From: JAUVXE01 sp964349355
GTDB taxonomy: Bacteria; Actinomycetota; Coriobacteriia; Anaerosomatales; SLCP01
DNA: 17,724 nucleotides
Reading direction: 5' to 3'
Assembly: GCA_964349355.1 (NCBI GenBank)
Contig: CAYGFZ010000043.1
Span: 1-17,724 of the forward strand
Position numbers and translations under genes: made by a program. Below are positions 1-7,829 of this stretch, in pieces; the first letter of the stretch is position 1; every line of letters starts with the position of its first letter. A model generated the notes under the pieces. That model made no database searches. It had not been told where the DNA came from and saw nothing but the letters and a program-made list of their open reading frames with translations.

Positions 1-688
1 CGATAGCCTCGCCGGCGAGCTCCGTCGATCGCTCGACGCCCTCCCGGGTTAGCTTGCTATACTCGGTAGCGGCCTCCGCGGACAGCTCCTCTGACTCGAC
101 GATGAGCTCCCATCCTTGCGCCGAGGGGCCGAGGGCGGCCGATGCTTTCCGATTGACCTCGAGGATGGGGTCGGCGAACTCGAGCATCTCCAGACGAGCC
201 GCAGCGGAGTCCCGCAGCGCCAAAGCGTAAGCGACATCCGCCGAAGGGAGATCCTCTCGCGCCTCTCCTATCAGCTCCACAGCACGCTCCAGCCCGGCCA
301 CAGCGTCTGGCACTTGCTCTCCGACTTCCTGCGCGCGTTGCCCTGTCGCTGCATCGATCTCGGCTCGAACGATCTCATCGAAGTCGAGCACGACCGTGTC
401 CGCGCTCTCCACGAGCCTGGTTGCTTCATCGAGGCGCTCGACCGCGGCACGCTGCGCGCCAACGGTCTCGACGTAGATCCATCCCGCCACCCCGAGCGCA
501 ATAAGCGCTACCAAGATGACGATGACGATCAGGGCTCTGGGCCCCTTGCGCCGCGGCTTCTCCGGTGGCGGTGCGGGTGATGCGGTCGTCACGGCCCCGC
601 CGGGAGGCACGTCGCCAGAGCCTCGGTCAGGCTCGACCCCGGGTGCGTTCTCGGCAGATGCGTCGGCTGGCCGAAATCTTTCGTCCAC
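1..688 (-). CDS. membrane-anchored helical protein of unknown function (C-terminus cut by window edge)
   Basis: I do not recognise this family. Read from a GTG at 688, the frame stays open for 229 codons to the left edge, so the C-terminus is missing. The start is supported by an AAGGAG ribosome binding site at 697-702, eight bases upstream. Visible layout: a Pro/Ala/Glu-rich cytoplasmic tail of about 50 residues ending in a basic PRRKGPR, one transmembrane helix at about residues 51-73 (rich in Ile, Val, Leu and Ala), then a long Ala/Glu/Val-rich region likely to form extracytoplasmic helices or coiled coil. It starts 29 bases after the reconstructed end of the kinase-like gene, so the two probably form an operon. 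This context suggests a sensory or envelope role, which is inference only. Two short ATG-started ORFs in other frames of this strand lack this coherent layout. Confidence 0.72.
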   Translation of the reverse strand, partial: MDERFRPADASAENAPGVEPDRGSGDVPPGGAVTTASPAPPPEKPRRKGPRALIVIVILVALIALGVAGWIYVETVGAQRAAVERLDEATRLVESADTVVLDFDEIVRAEIDAATGQRAQEVGEQVPDAVAGLERAVELIGEAREDLPSADVAYALALRDSAAARLEMLEFADPILEVNRKASAALGPSAQGWELIVESEELSAEAATEYSKLTREGVERSTELAGEAI

Positions 689-716
689 GTGTCCCACTCC
701 TTCAGCGTGCCCGCGG

Positions 717-2241
717 TCAGACAGATGCGACCCGTCCCGGAATACGAATAGCGAACGTACTCTCTCTACCCGGTTCTCCCGATATCGTCGCACTCCCGCC
801 GTGGGCCTCGGCTATCATCCTCACAAGATGGAGGCCGAAATCCGCCCCGTCTGCCCGCCCCCTGCATCACTTTCGCCACGATAATAGCCCTCGGGGGTCG
901 CTCGCTCTCCTCGGACTCGACCCCGGGGTCGCCACCGGTGATCTCGACGACCGCATCACCTTCATCGAAACGAACCGCGAGCGCGATATCCGACCCGGGG
1001 GACGAGGATCGAAGCGCCGCGTCCAGCAGGTTGCCGAGGGCCTGCTGTATCCTTCGGCGATCAAGCATCATGGGGGCTATGGATGCATCGTAGTCGACCA
1101 CGAACCGGTACTCAGGATGCTCCTCTTCGAAGCTGGAGACCACCTCCATGACCATGCCGGCAAGATCGGCGAGCTCGGCGTCGAGCCTGATCCCCTCCTG
1201 TCCGGGTCGAGTCGCAAGTAAAAGGTCGTCCACAAGCGCGGCCATCCGCGTACCCCGCTCCTCCAGCGCGCGGATCGTGCGTGAGCGGCGACCCTCGTCC
1301 TCGAGGATTTCGGGACGCGCAAGAAGCTGCGCGAAACCCACTATCGCGGTCAGCGGACCTCTGAGTGACTGTGCGACCACCGAGATGAGCGCTTCTCCCG
1401 GAGCAGAGATAGCATGCTCACCGGTCAGCTCGGAGACGACCGAGACGACCCCGGCCGGGTGCCCGTCGCGATCGGCGAACGGGGCGACCGTGATCCCGAG
1501 GGGGATCTGCGATCCATCATTGCGCATACCGAACGACTCGCGACGTGCCTCCTGGCCTCCCGCTGCGATTCGGCGGATATCCTGGATCGCCCTGAGGCGC
1601 ATGTCTTCCGGCACATGCGGCATCCGCTCTCCGCGCACATCCCCGGCACTCCAGCCGTAGAGACGCTCGCACGCCGGGTTCCAGTGGAGCACGCGGCCGT
1701 CGAGGTCGAGCACTTTCACGGCCTCGGGGACTATCTCGAGGACACAATCGAGAAGTGCCGCGGCCTCACCGTGCATCGCCAACTCCTGGGAAAGAGTCCC
1801 GCAGTGGCGAAGCGCGTCGAGGGCGAGTCCGAGCTGCGACCCCACGAGCGCGAGAACCGGCGAGTCAGGGACCGGGGTGCCGGGGTCCCACGACATCACC
1901 ATCGCGCCAAAGGTATGAGCCCGTGACGTCAAGGGCATCACGACGACCGGTCCGGCGGGTCCGAAAAGCGGCGGGACACCGGAGAGGTGCGTCACGACAC
2001 CGGTATCCAGCGCTTCGGCAAGTCCCTCGATGTCGCCGGGCTTCCAGGGCGCGGGGATGCCGGCGTCCACGGGTGCCGAAGCCCGGAAGCGAACGGCGCC
2101 ATCCCCCTCGAGGAGCGCACCATACACGCTCTGCGCCCCGAGAGCGTCCCGTATCCCGCTAGCCGCACGCTCTAGTGCTGCGGCCTCCGCTGCGCCGCTT
2201 TGCGGGGAGATCCTGTGTGAGAATGCGAGCAATTCAGCCAT
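717..2241 (-). CDS. degenerate PAS/histidine-kinase-like protein with a C-terminal frameshift
   Basis: The chosen start is the ATG at 2241, with GGAGG six bases upstream; a TTG at 2271 is in frame but has no such site. Order of parts: an N-terminal GAF-like region (about residues 15-140, low confidence), a PAS domain (about 165-275), a HisKA-like helix pair and an ATPase-like domain. The key catalytic residues are lost. The phosphoacceptor His is Gln (VVAQSLRGPLTAI, residue about 291), the Mg-binding N-box Asn is Ala (NLLDAAL), and the G1 box reads GGDPGV instead of DxGxG. The uninterrupted frame ends at 766 with a nonsense-like tail. One base fewer in the G5 run at 858-862 restores a good G2 region, FGLHLVRMIAEAHGG, and a stop at 717-719. 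It is either a signalling pseudokinase with a sequencing indel or a decaying gene. No response regulator is adjacent. Confidence 0.78.
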
Positions 2242-2411
2242 CGTGAGCCTCCGCAGACGAGTGTATCGCAACCACTCCCGCCCTGCGGAACATTCCTTGC
2301 GCTGGATATCAGAATGATTAGTGTTGGCACATCCATTGCTATCAGGATTCCCAGAGCACGGCGACCCGCCCTCTCCTCCCCCCTCAGGGGCGGATCACGC
2401 CCGCTCTGTGA

Positions 2412-2511
2412 NNNNNNNNNNNNNNNNNNNNNNNNNNNNNNNNNNNNNNNNNNNNNNNNNNNNNNNNNNNNNNNNNNNNNNNNNNNNNNNNNNNNNNNNN
2501 NNNNNNNNNNN
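2412..2511. other. assembly gap of 100 N, no flanking overlap
   Basis: The gap is exactly 100 N, a conventional placeholder length. Unlike the other two gaps in the window, its two flanks share no repeat. The beginning of the pafB-like gene is lost here. The 170 bases from 2242 to 2411, between the kinase-like gene and the gap, hold no ORF or promoter I can support; they include only a short palindrome (CCCCT-C-AGGGG at 2380-2390). Confidence 0.95.
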
Positions 2512-3262
2512 CTCACGCTCGTTCTGCGCACAGTTCACTCTCGCTTCCGGAGAAGAACTTGCCCTCCGCGCGGCGGGCGCTGCGCTTCTAGAAGACCCCT
2601 CGTTCCCTTTCGCCGCAGACCTTCGACGCGCACTCGTCAAGATCGCTGCAGCGACCGACTCTCCCGTACCCGCCGCGGCTCGCATCGCAGACGAACGAGC
2701 ATCTGAGCAGGGCATGGCGGCCGGCGCCCTCGCGTCCGCATCGACGATGCACAAGACGGTCTCCTTCGGCTACACCAATGCCGATGGCATGAGTCGGGAA
2801 CACGATGTCGAGCCGTATGGGCTCTTCCTCCGGGAAGGGCGCTGGTACCTCGTCGGGCGCGACACGAAGATCGACGAGGTGCGCGTCTACGCCGTGACCC
2901 GGATGAGCGACCCGGTTGCCAACACCGCGCGGCCCAAGACCCCGGACTTCGAGATTCCTTCCGATTTCCGGGTCTCGAACTTCGTAGGGCTCCCCTTCCA
3001 GTACGGCTCCGGTGATCCGTTCGATGCCACGCTGCGCTTCTCGGCGTCGGCCGCATGGCGTGCGGAAGCGCTCTCGTCGGGAGTCGGGCACCTCGAGACC
3101 GAGAGGGACGGACGACTCCTCTGGCACATCGGGGCCAGGGACGAGACGGCCCTCATGCGGTGGGCCCTGGTTCACGGTCCGGGCATCGATGTCGTCGCGC
3201 CCGCACGTCTCTCCGACGACCTGCGCGCTTCTCTCAACCGGCTGGTGACCGCCCATGGCTAG
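2512..3262 (+). CDS. pafB: WYL-domain transcriptional regulator, PafB-like (N-terminus lost in gap)
   Basis: This is the first of two tandem WYL regulators. After the gap the first whole codon is at 2513 and 249 residues are readable to the TAG at 3260-3262. The piece opens at the helical linker (FTLASGEELALRAAG), which in PafB proteins follows the DNA-binding domain. It then contains a WYL domain with VEPYGLFLREGRWYLVGRD, the usual Arg/Pro/WYL pattern, and a C-terminal WCX-type extension. Typical PafB proteins are about 330 residues, so roughly 80 residues carrying the helix-turn-helix are missing. In mycobacteria PafB and PafC form a heterodimeric activator of the RecA/LexA-independent DNA-damage response; the same role here is inferred from family and pairing. 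The gene overlaps pafC by 8 bases (ATGGCTAG). Confidence 0.85.
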
Positions 3263-4181
3263 AACGTCTGCGTCAGAGCGCGCCCGCCGGCTGCTCGTCC
3301 TCCTCGGCACGTTTCAGCGCGACACGCAGGTCTCCCTCGGCGAACTCGGACGGATGTTGGATGTCTCGGTCGCCGAGGTGACCACCGACCTAGAACTGCT
3401 CTCCATGTGCGGCGTGGCCCCGTACGGCCCTGACGACCTCGTTCCGATATTCATCGACGGCGATGCGGTTCACGTGTTCGGCGCACTGCCTGCCCTCGAT
3501 CGCCGCGTCCGGCTCTCCCCGCCCGAAGCGCGCGCACTCGCGGCGGTGCTCCAGATCGCAGGCCGTCCCGACTCCGACCCGCTCGTGACGCGACTCCTTG
3601 CAGCGACCAGCGAGGCCGACCCCGCAGAGATCGAGCGCGTGCTGCACGCCGCGGCTTCCGGGGACTTCGCGACGACAGCGGTCCTGGCTGCCGGGGCCGC
3701 GAACTCCGTGTGTGTGAGGATCACCCATCGGTCCGCAGGGCGCAGCGGTGAGACCGGGCGGGTGATCGAGCCGATGGGCCTCTTCAACGAGCAGGGAACC
3801 TGGTACGTGGAGGCCTTCTGCCAGCTCGCAGGTGCGCTGCGGACCTTCCGGGTCGACCGCATCCGCTCGGCCGAACCGACAGGCGAGCACTTCGAACCCC
3901 GTGACATCGCGCTCTTAGGCACCGCGGTGCCTCGTGGCGCGCTCCCCGTCGCCCGTGTCCGATTCGAGCCCGGCACCGCCGCGCCCGAACGGGAGTGGCC
4001 TGGCATGCGGGTCGTCTCCGAGGACGAGACGGGCACACTCGTCGAGGTGCCGTTCGCCGGCACCGGCTGGATCGCGCGTCAGGTGCTCTCCTACCTCGGA
4101 CGGGCGGTCGTCGTGGGTCCCGCCGAAGTGAAACACGCCGTGGCCGGACTCGCGGCGCAGGAACTCGGCCGGCTCGCATAA
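3255..4181 (+). CDS. pafC: WYL-domain transcriptional regulator, PafC-like
   Basis: The protein is 308 residues and of full length for PafC. The N-terminal winged helix-turn-helix lies at about residues 7-60 (RRLLVLLGTFQRDTQVSLGE, then VTTDLELLSMCGV), and the linker YGPDDLVPIFIDGDAV is very typical of PafC. A WYL domain follows at about 140-215, with IEPMGLFNEQGTWYVEAFC; WYL is WYV here, a common variant. The WCX-type C-terminal domain occupies the last 80 or so residues. WYL domains sense ligands, in PafBC probably single-stranded DNA, which is known from other species and not shown here. There is no clear ribosome binding site. The ATG lies inside the 3' end of the upstream gene, so translational coupling is likely. 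It ends 13 bases from the convergent dinG gene. Confidence 0.9.
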   Translation: MARTSASERARRLLVLLGTFQRDTQVSLGELGRMLDVSVAEVTTDLELLSMCGVAPYGPDDLVPIFIDGDAVHVFGALPALDRRVRLSPPEARALAAVLQIAGRPDSDPLVTRLLAATSEADPAEIERVLHAAASGDFATTAVLAAGAANSVCVRITHRSAGRSGETGRVIEPMGLFNEQGTWYVEAFCQLAGALRTFRVDRIRSAEPTGEHFEPRDIALLGTAVPRGALPVARVRFEPGTAAPEREWPGMRVVSEDETGTLVEVPFAGTGWIARQVLSYLGRAVVVGPAEVKHAVAGLAAQELGRLA

Positions 4182-4194
4182 GGAGGCCCGTCGA

Positions 4195-7095
4195 CTACCC
4201 GCTCCCCGCGCTGCGCCCGAACCGTTCGCCAATCCGACGGACGACCTCGGCAGTCTCGATCCGCTCGACATCGTCGACTGGTAGTGCCGCAAGGAACTGG
4301 CGCCCGTATCGTGCCGAGAGCACCCGCGGATCGGCGATGATCAGGCAGCCGCTGTCGGTCGATGAACGGATGAGCCGCCCGGCAGCCTGCTTGAGTTCGA
4401 TGATCGCCTCGGGCAGGTAGTAGGTGCGCCACGCGGCGGCGCCGTAGCGTTGTTCACGCTCGACGGTGAGCGGGTTGGAGATGTGTCCGAAGGGCAGCTT
4501 GGTGACGACGACGCACCGCAGCGTGTCACCGCGCGCGTCGAACCCCTCCCAAAACGACTTGGTCGCAAAGAGCGAGGTCCGCTCGTCGGCCAGGAACTCG
4601 TCTCGCAGCCGCTTGGTGGACACACCCCTGCTCTGGACCAGCAGCGGGATGTCCTTCGCCGCGAGCCGGGGTGCGAGCGCGTTGTAGAGGCGCTCCATGT
4701 CGCGGCGGTTGGTGAACAGCGTGAGCACCGACCCGCCCATCGCCAGGTGTGTCTCCCACAGCAGCGACTCGAGTCGCGTGAGATAGTCGCTGGCTTTGGG
4801 GAGTGCGAGGTCGGTCGGGACAAAAGCGGCCATCTGACGCTCGAAGTCGTACGAGGACGGAAGCCGCACCGCACTCCAGCGATCATCGCCGAGGCGGTCG
4901 AGCCCGGTGGCGCGGGCGAAGTGATCGAACCCGTCGGCCGTTGCGATCGTCGCCGAGGTGAAGACGACCGAGCGCATTCTCGGGTAGAACTCCTCGGCCA
5001 GAACCTCCCCGACATCGAGAAGGGAGGCGGCCAGGCGATCGGTGCGCCCCCCCGGCCGGCTGTCGACCGTGAGATGGTAGACGTACTCGGAGGCCTCGCC
5101 GTCGATGATGGTCACGAGCGCGATGCGCTGGTCGGCGAGGCGGGTAAGAAGGCCCGCGAGATCGGCACGCAGCTCAGTCGCTCTGCCGCTCACGGTCTCG
5201 AGGTGCGAGATCAGATGCTTGCCGGCCTCGATTGCCGTCTCGAGTCGCCCGGCGAGCGAGCTTCCCACCCGGCTGACCGTGCCCCATGCGCCGGTCTCGC
5301 GGACGACCGCATCGATCCGCAGTTCGGTGGTGTCGTAACCGGACTCCGCCCGGTCAGGCGGTACAACGTCGTGGAGGAACTCGAAGAACGACCCTGCGAG
5401 CGTCGCCGCCTCGGTAAGAGAACGCTCCAGCTCACCGAGGGTCGTCGCCAACGCGGGCTCCCCGGCGGTCCCGAATGCGCGCATCGCCGCCCGCGCGGCC
5501 TCCATCAGCCCGCCCCGCCCGACACCCAGCCCGCCCAAGACGACCGAGAGTTCGAGGCGGGAGCACTCCATGGAGAGCTGCTTGCGCGCTTCGGACTCCA
5601 CCGCGTGGGCCTCGTCGACGATCCAGTGCCGGATGGGGGGCAGGATGCCGCCGTCGGCCACGGTGTCCCGGAACAGCAGCGCGTGGTTGGTGACGACCAC
5701 ATGGGCCGAGGAGGCCCTGCGGCGTGCCCCGTGCAGGTAGCAGAGGTTGGGGTAGTAGCGGCACCGCTTTCGCGTGCAGTCAGCGACAGAAGCCGAGACC
5801 TCGGTCCGGACCTCGCGCCGCAGGTGCACATTTGCCGCGGAGAAGTCCCCCCAGGAGCTCTGGACGACCCACGCCAGAAGCGCCGCGGCAGCACCGGCTG
5901 CGGACGGGTCCGCATCGTCTAGAGTAGCGGCATAGCGCTCGAGTTTACGCAGGCAAGGGTAGTGATCGTAGCCCTTGAGGGAGACAAAGCGCAGGGGCTC
6001 GTCAAGCACGTGACAGAGCGCGGGGAGTTCGCCATGGACGAGCTGGTCCATCAGCGCGTTGGTCTTAGTGGCGATACCGACCCCCACGCCATTGCGCAGC
6101 GCGAAGCGTACAGCGGGCACCAGGTAGGCAAGCGACTTGCCCACACCCGTCCCCGCCTCGACGGCGACGTGGGTGTCGCTTGCGAAGGCCCCGACGACCT
6201 CGCGCGCCATCCGCGCCTGTTCTCCGCGCTGCTCGAACCCCTCATACATCCGCCCGGCTATCCCGTCGAGCGAGAACTCCTCGGCAATCTCGTCGGGCTC
6301 GGGGCAAGTGCACTCGACGTCCTCGGCGTCATCGAGCGCGGGACACCGTTCGACACTTACGCGGGTGGCGCGGTCCTCCGCGAGGTCGTGGCTGCTCGCG
6401 CGAGCTCCTGCCGCCAGGTGCGCAAGCACCCCGCGGGCGGGCCAGTCGGTCGCCGGAGAGAGCGCGACAAGCCTGCCGAGGAGGTCTGGGCCCAGATCGG
6501 ACAGGCCGCAGAGCACTGCGCGCCAGACGGTAACGAGCGCGGCGACATCGTCAGCGGCCCGATGGGACGGTACGGGACCGCCGAGGGCCTCGGACAGGTC
6601 GCGGAGTCGGTGACTCGACAGGCGCGGGAACGCGATGAGCGAGAGCTGAAGCGTGTCGACCCACTTGCCGCGGAAGCGGGTAGTGCCTGCGAGGCGCTCG
6701 AGAAAACTGCGATCGAACGGCGCATTGTGGGCGACCACGTCACGTCCGTCGACGAACTCCGCGAGTGCAGCCGCCGCGGCGCCAGGAGACGGTGAGCCGG
6801 CGACCATAACCGAGTCAATGCCGGTGAGGCGTGCGATCTCGAGCGGGATCGGCCTGCCAGGGTCGACGAGCGTCTGATAGGTGTCGAGCACCTCCGGGCC
6901 GCGCATGAGTGCCGCGGCGACCTCGATCACCGAGTCGCGATCCGGGTCGAACCCGGTGGTCTCGATGTCGAGGAGCACGACCTCCTCCTCGAATCCGAAG
7001 ACCTCTTCCCGGGCGCGCCCAGCGACGGCCGCGTACGCAGCGACGACATCGGAGTCTGTTCCCGGCACGATGAACCGGCTTGACGGTGCGCTCAT
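4195..7095 (-). CDS. dinG: DinG-family Fe-S helicase with N-terminal DEDDh exonuclease domain
   Basis: The protein is about 966 residues; residue numbers below count from the adjacent GTG at 7098 and are one lower from the ATG at 7095. Neither start has a strong ribosome binding site. Residues 38-200 form a DEDDh 3'-5' exonuclease with DIETTGF (Asp44, Glu46), VVAHNAPFD and HRAADDV. The rest is an XPD/DinG-like superfamily 2 helicase: Walker A EAGTGVGKS (314-322), four cluster cysteines (Cys382 in LKGYDHYPC, then Cys441, Cys446 and Cys453), the DEAH box VDEAH (494-498), and motif VI QAAGRLIRSSTDSG near the C-terminus. This exonuclease-helicase fusion is known in Gram-positive bacteria; related proteins act in DNA repair or unwinding of DNA structures. 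It converges on the pafBC genes. A hairpin terminator separates it from the upstream gene, so it probably has its own promoter. Confidence 0.95.
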   Translation of the reverse strand: MSAPSSRFIVPGTDSDVVAAYAAVAGRAREEVFGFEEEVVLLDIETTGFDPDRDSVIEVAAALMRGPEVLDTYQTLVDPGRPIPLEIARLTGIDSVMVAGSPSPGAAAAALAEFVDGRDVVAHNAPFDRSFLERLAGTTRFRGKWVDTLQLSLIAFPRLSSHRLRDLSEALGGPVPSHRAADDVAALVTVWRAVLCGLSDLGPDLLGRLVALSPATDWPARGVLAHLAAGARASSHDLAEDRATRVSVERCPALDDAEDVECTCPEPDEIAEEFSLDGIAGRMYEGFEQRGEQARMAREVVGAFASDTHVAVEAGTGVGKSLAYLVPAVRFALRNGVGVGIATKTNALMDQLVHGELPALCHVLDEPLRFVSLKGYDHYPCLRKLERYAATLDDADPSAAGAAAALLAWVVQSSWGDFSAANVHLRREVRTEVSASVADCTRKRCRYYPNLCYLHGARRRASSAHVVVTNHALLFRDTVADGGILPPIRHWIVDEAHAVESEARKQLSMECSRLELSVVLGGLGVGRGGLMEAARAAMRAFGTAGEPALATTLGELERSLTEAATLAGSFFEFLHDVVPPDRAESGYDTTELRIDAVVRETGAWGTVSRVGSSLAGRLETAIEAGKHLISHLETVSGRATELRADLAGLLTRLADQRIALVTIIDGEASEYVYHLTVDSRPGGRTDRLAASLLDVGEVLAEEFYPRMRSVVFTSATIATADGFDHFARATGLDRLGDDRWSAVRLPSSYDFERQMAAFVPTDLALPKASDYLTRLESLLWETHLAMGGSVLTLFTNRRDMERLYNALAPRLAAKDIPLLVQSRGVSTKRLRDEFLADERTSLFATKSFWEGFDARGDTLRCVVVTKLPFGHISNPLTVEREQRYGAAAWRTYYLPEAIIELKQAAGRLIRSSTDSGCLIIADPRVLSARYGRQFLAALPVDDVERIETAEVVRRIGERFGRSAGSG

Positions 7096-7110
7096 CACCG
7101 GACAAGACTA

Positions 7111-7144
7111 GCACGCCGCCCCGACATCTGACGGGGCGGCGTGC
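7111..7144 (-). terminator. hairpin terminator after the small membrane-anchored protein gene
   Basis: A perfect 13-bp inverted repeat (GCACGCCGCCCCG at 7111-7123 and its complement at 7132-7144) encloses an 8-base loop. Read on the minus strand it lies 27 bases after the stop of the 7172-7723 gene and is followed by a modest T-containing stretch (TAGTCTTGTCC). It probably ends that transcript before the dinG start at 7095. The weak T-tract is its only shortcoming. Confidence 0.8.
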
Positions 7145-7171
7145 GTGAAGATCGAAGCAGTCGGGAAACGT

Positions 7172-7723
7172 CTACTGCGCCATCGTCCGCGACTTCAGAC
7201 GAAGCGTTCCATCGTCGGCCTGAACAAAGAGCCACTCGTAGCTGACCATCATGCCCTGGGCCTCCTGGCCACCGACGACAGAGACGGAGTCTCCGCTCTC
7301 GACAGCATCGCCCACGGAGTAGTCGGTCACGCCGTAACTCTCCAGCGTCGCCTCGAACGAGGCTGCGTCTCCATAGTACTGCTGGGAGGCGACCGGCAAC
7401 AGTTCGTAAGCGGCCCCGTAGTCCTTGGCGGCGCATGCCTCGTAGTACGCGGTCACGTACTCTGCAGGCGTCTGTCCTTCGGCGACGGCGGGCGCCGTAG
7501 CCAGGTCGAACTCTACGGCGGGAGCCTGCGCGCTGCCCATGTTTGCCGGCGGTGCCGCGCCGCCCATTGAACCGCCTGCGGGTTCGGTCGCGGAGCCGAC
7601 GGCCGGGACCTCAGGGGCGTTCGTATTCTGCCAGACGAGGACGCCCACGATGGCGGCGAGCAGAACAGCGGCTGCCACTAGGAGGAGGGTGACCTGTTTC
7701 TGACCGAGTGCGGATTGGGACAT
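7172..7723 (-). CDS. membrane-anchored extracytoplasmic protein, NTF2-like fold possible
   Basis: The protein is 183 residues, read from the ATG at 7723, which has an AAGGAA ribosome binding site five bases upstream. The frame stays open further upstream but without another good site. After a 10-residue cytoplasmic start (MSQSALGQKQ) there is one transmembrane helix at about residues 11-32 with no lipobox cysteine, so it is an uncleaved anchor. A linker rich in Ala, Gly and Pro follows (about 35-75). The last 95 residues form a compact domain beginning TPAEYVTAYYEACAAKDYGA, the helix pattern of small NTF2-like/DUF4878-type domains that often occur in anchored envelope proteins. The function is unknown. 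The gene is divergent from sdaAB and is followed by a strong terminator, so it appears to be a single-gene unit. Confidence 0.82.
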   Translation of the reverse strand: MSQSALGQKQVTLLLVAAAVLLAAIVGVLVWQNTNAPEVPAVGSATEPAGGSMGGAAPPANMGSAQAPAVEFDLATAPAVAEGQTPAEYVTAYYEACAAKDYGAAYELLPVASQQYYGDAASFEATLESYGVTDYSVGDAVESGDSVSVVGGQEAQGMMVSYEWLFVQADDGTLRLKSRTMAQ

Positions 7724-7770
7724 CTTGATTCCTTCCGTTGCTTGCCTGAACAGCGCTTCTGCGCGCACCG

Positions 7771-7800
7771 ATGATACTGCCGACCGCACAGAAAACACAA
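7771..7800 (-). promoter_or_regulatory. candidate promoter for the 7172-7723 gene
   Basis: Read on the minus strand there is a TTGTGT -35-like element (7795-7800), an 18-base spacer and a TATCAT -10-like element (7771-7776, five of six to the consensus). It lies about 48 bases upstream of the ATG at 7723. The -35 match is only partial. Confidence 0.42.
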
Positions 7801-7817
7801 TCGGCGCATCTGGGGAG

Positions 7818-7823
7818 TACAAT
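7818..7823 (+). promoter_or_regulatory. -10 element placing the sdaAB transcript start at its start codon
   Basis: TACAAT (five of six to TATAAT) ends six bases before the ATG at 7830. A transcript starting about seven bases after the -10 would begin at or next to that ATG, giving a leaderless mRNA. No clear ribosome binding site or -35 element accompanies it. Leaderless genes are common in Actinobacteria. Confidence 0.45.
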
Positions 7824-7829
7824 CAGCGA

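Noticed and set aside
766..860. The in-frame tail of the kinase-like gene as a novel C-terminal domain
   Set aside because: The alternative frame over the same bases encodes a standard ATPase C-terminus, so the tail is best explained as an out-of-frame product.
116..1221. Plus-strand ORFs of 122-218 residues opposite the kinase-like and membrane protein genes
   Set aside because: They are Arg/Pro/Ser-rich shadows of G/C-rich coding sequence, with no domain pattern and no fitting ribosome binding sites; the minus-strand frames carry recognisable motifs.
2380..2390. Palindrome CCCCT-C-AGGGG beside the first gap as an operator
   Set aside because: It is short, low-complexity and next to missing sequence, with no promoter element nearby.
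4450..6795. Long plus-strand ORFs (490 and 277 codons) antisense to dinG
   Set aside because: They lie entirely within dinG, whose frame holds every helicase and exonuclease motif; the antisense products show no domain pattern.
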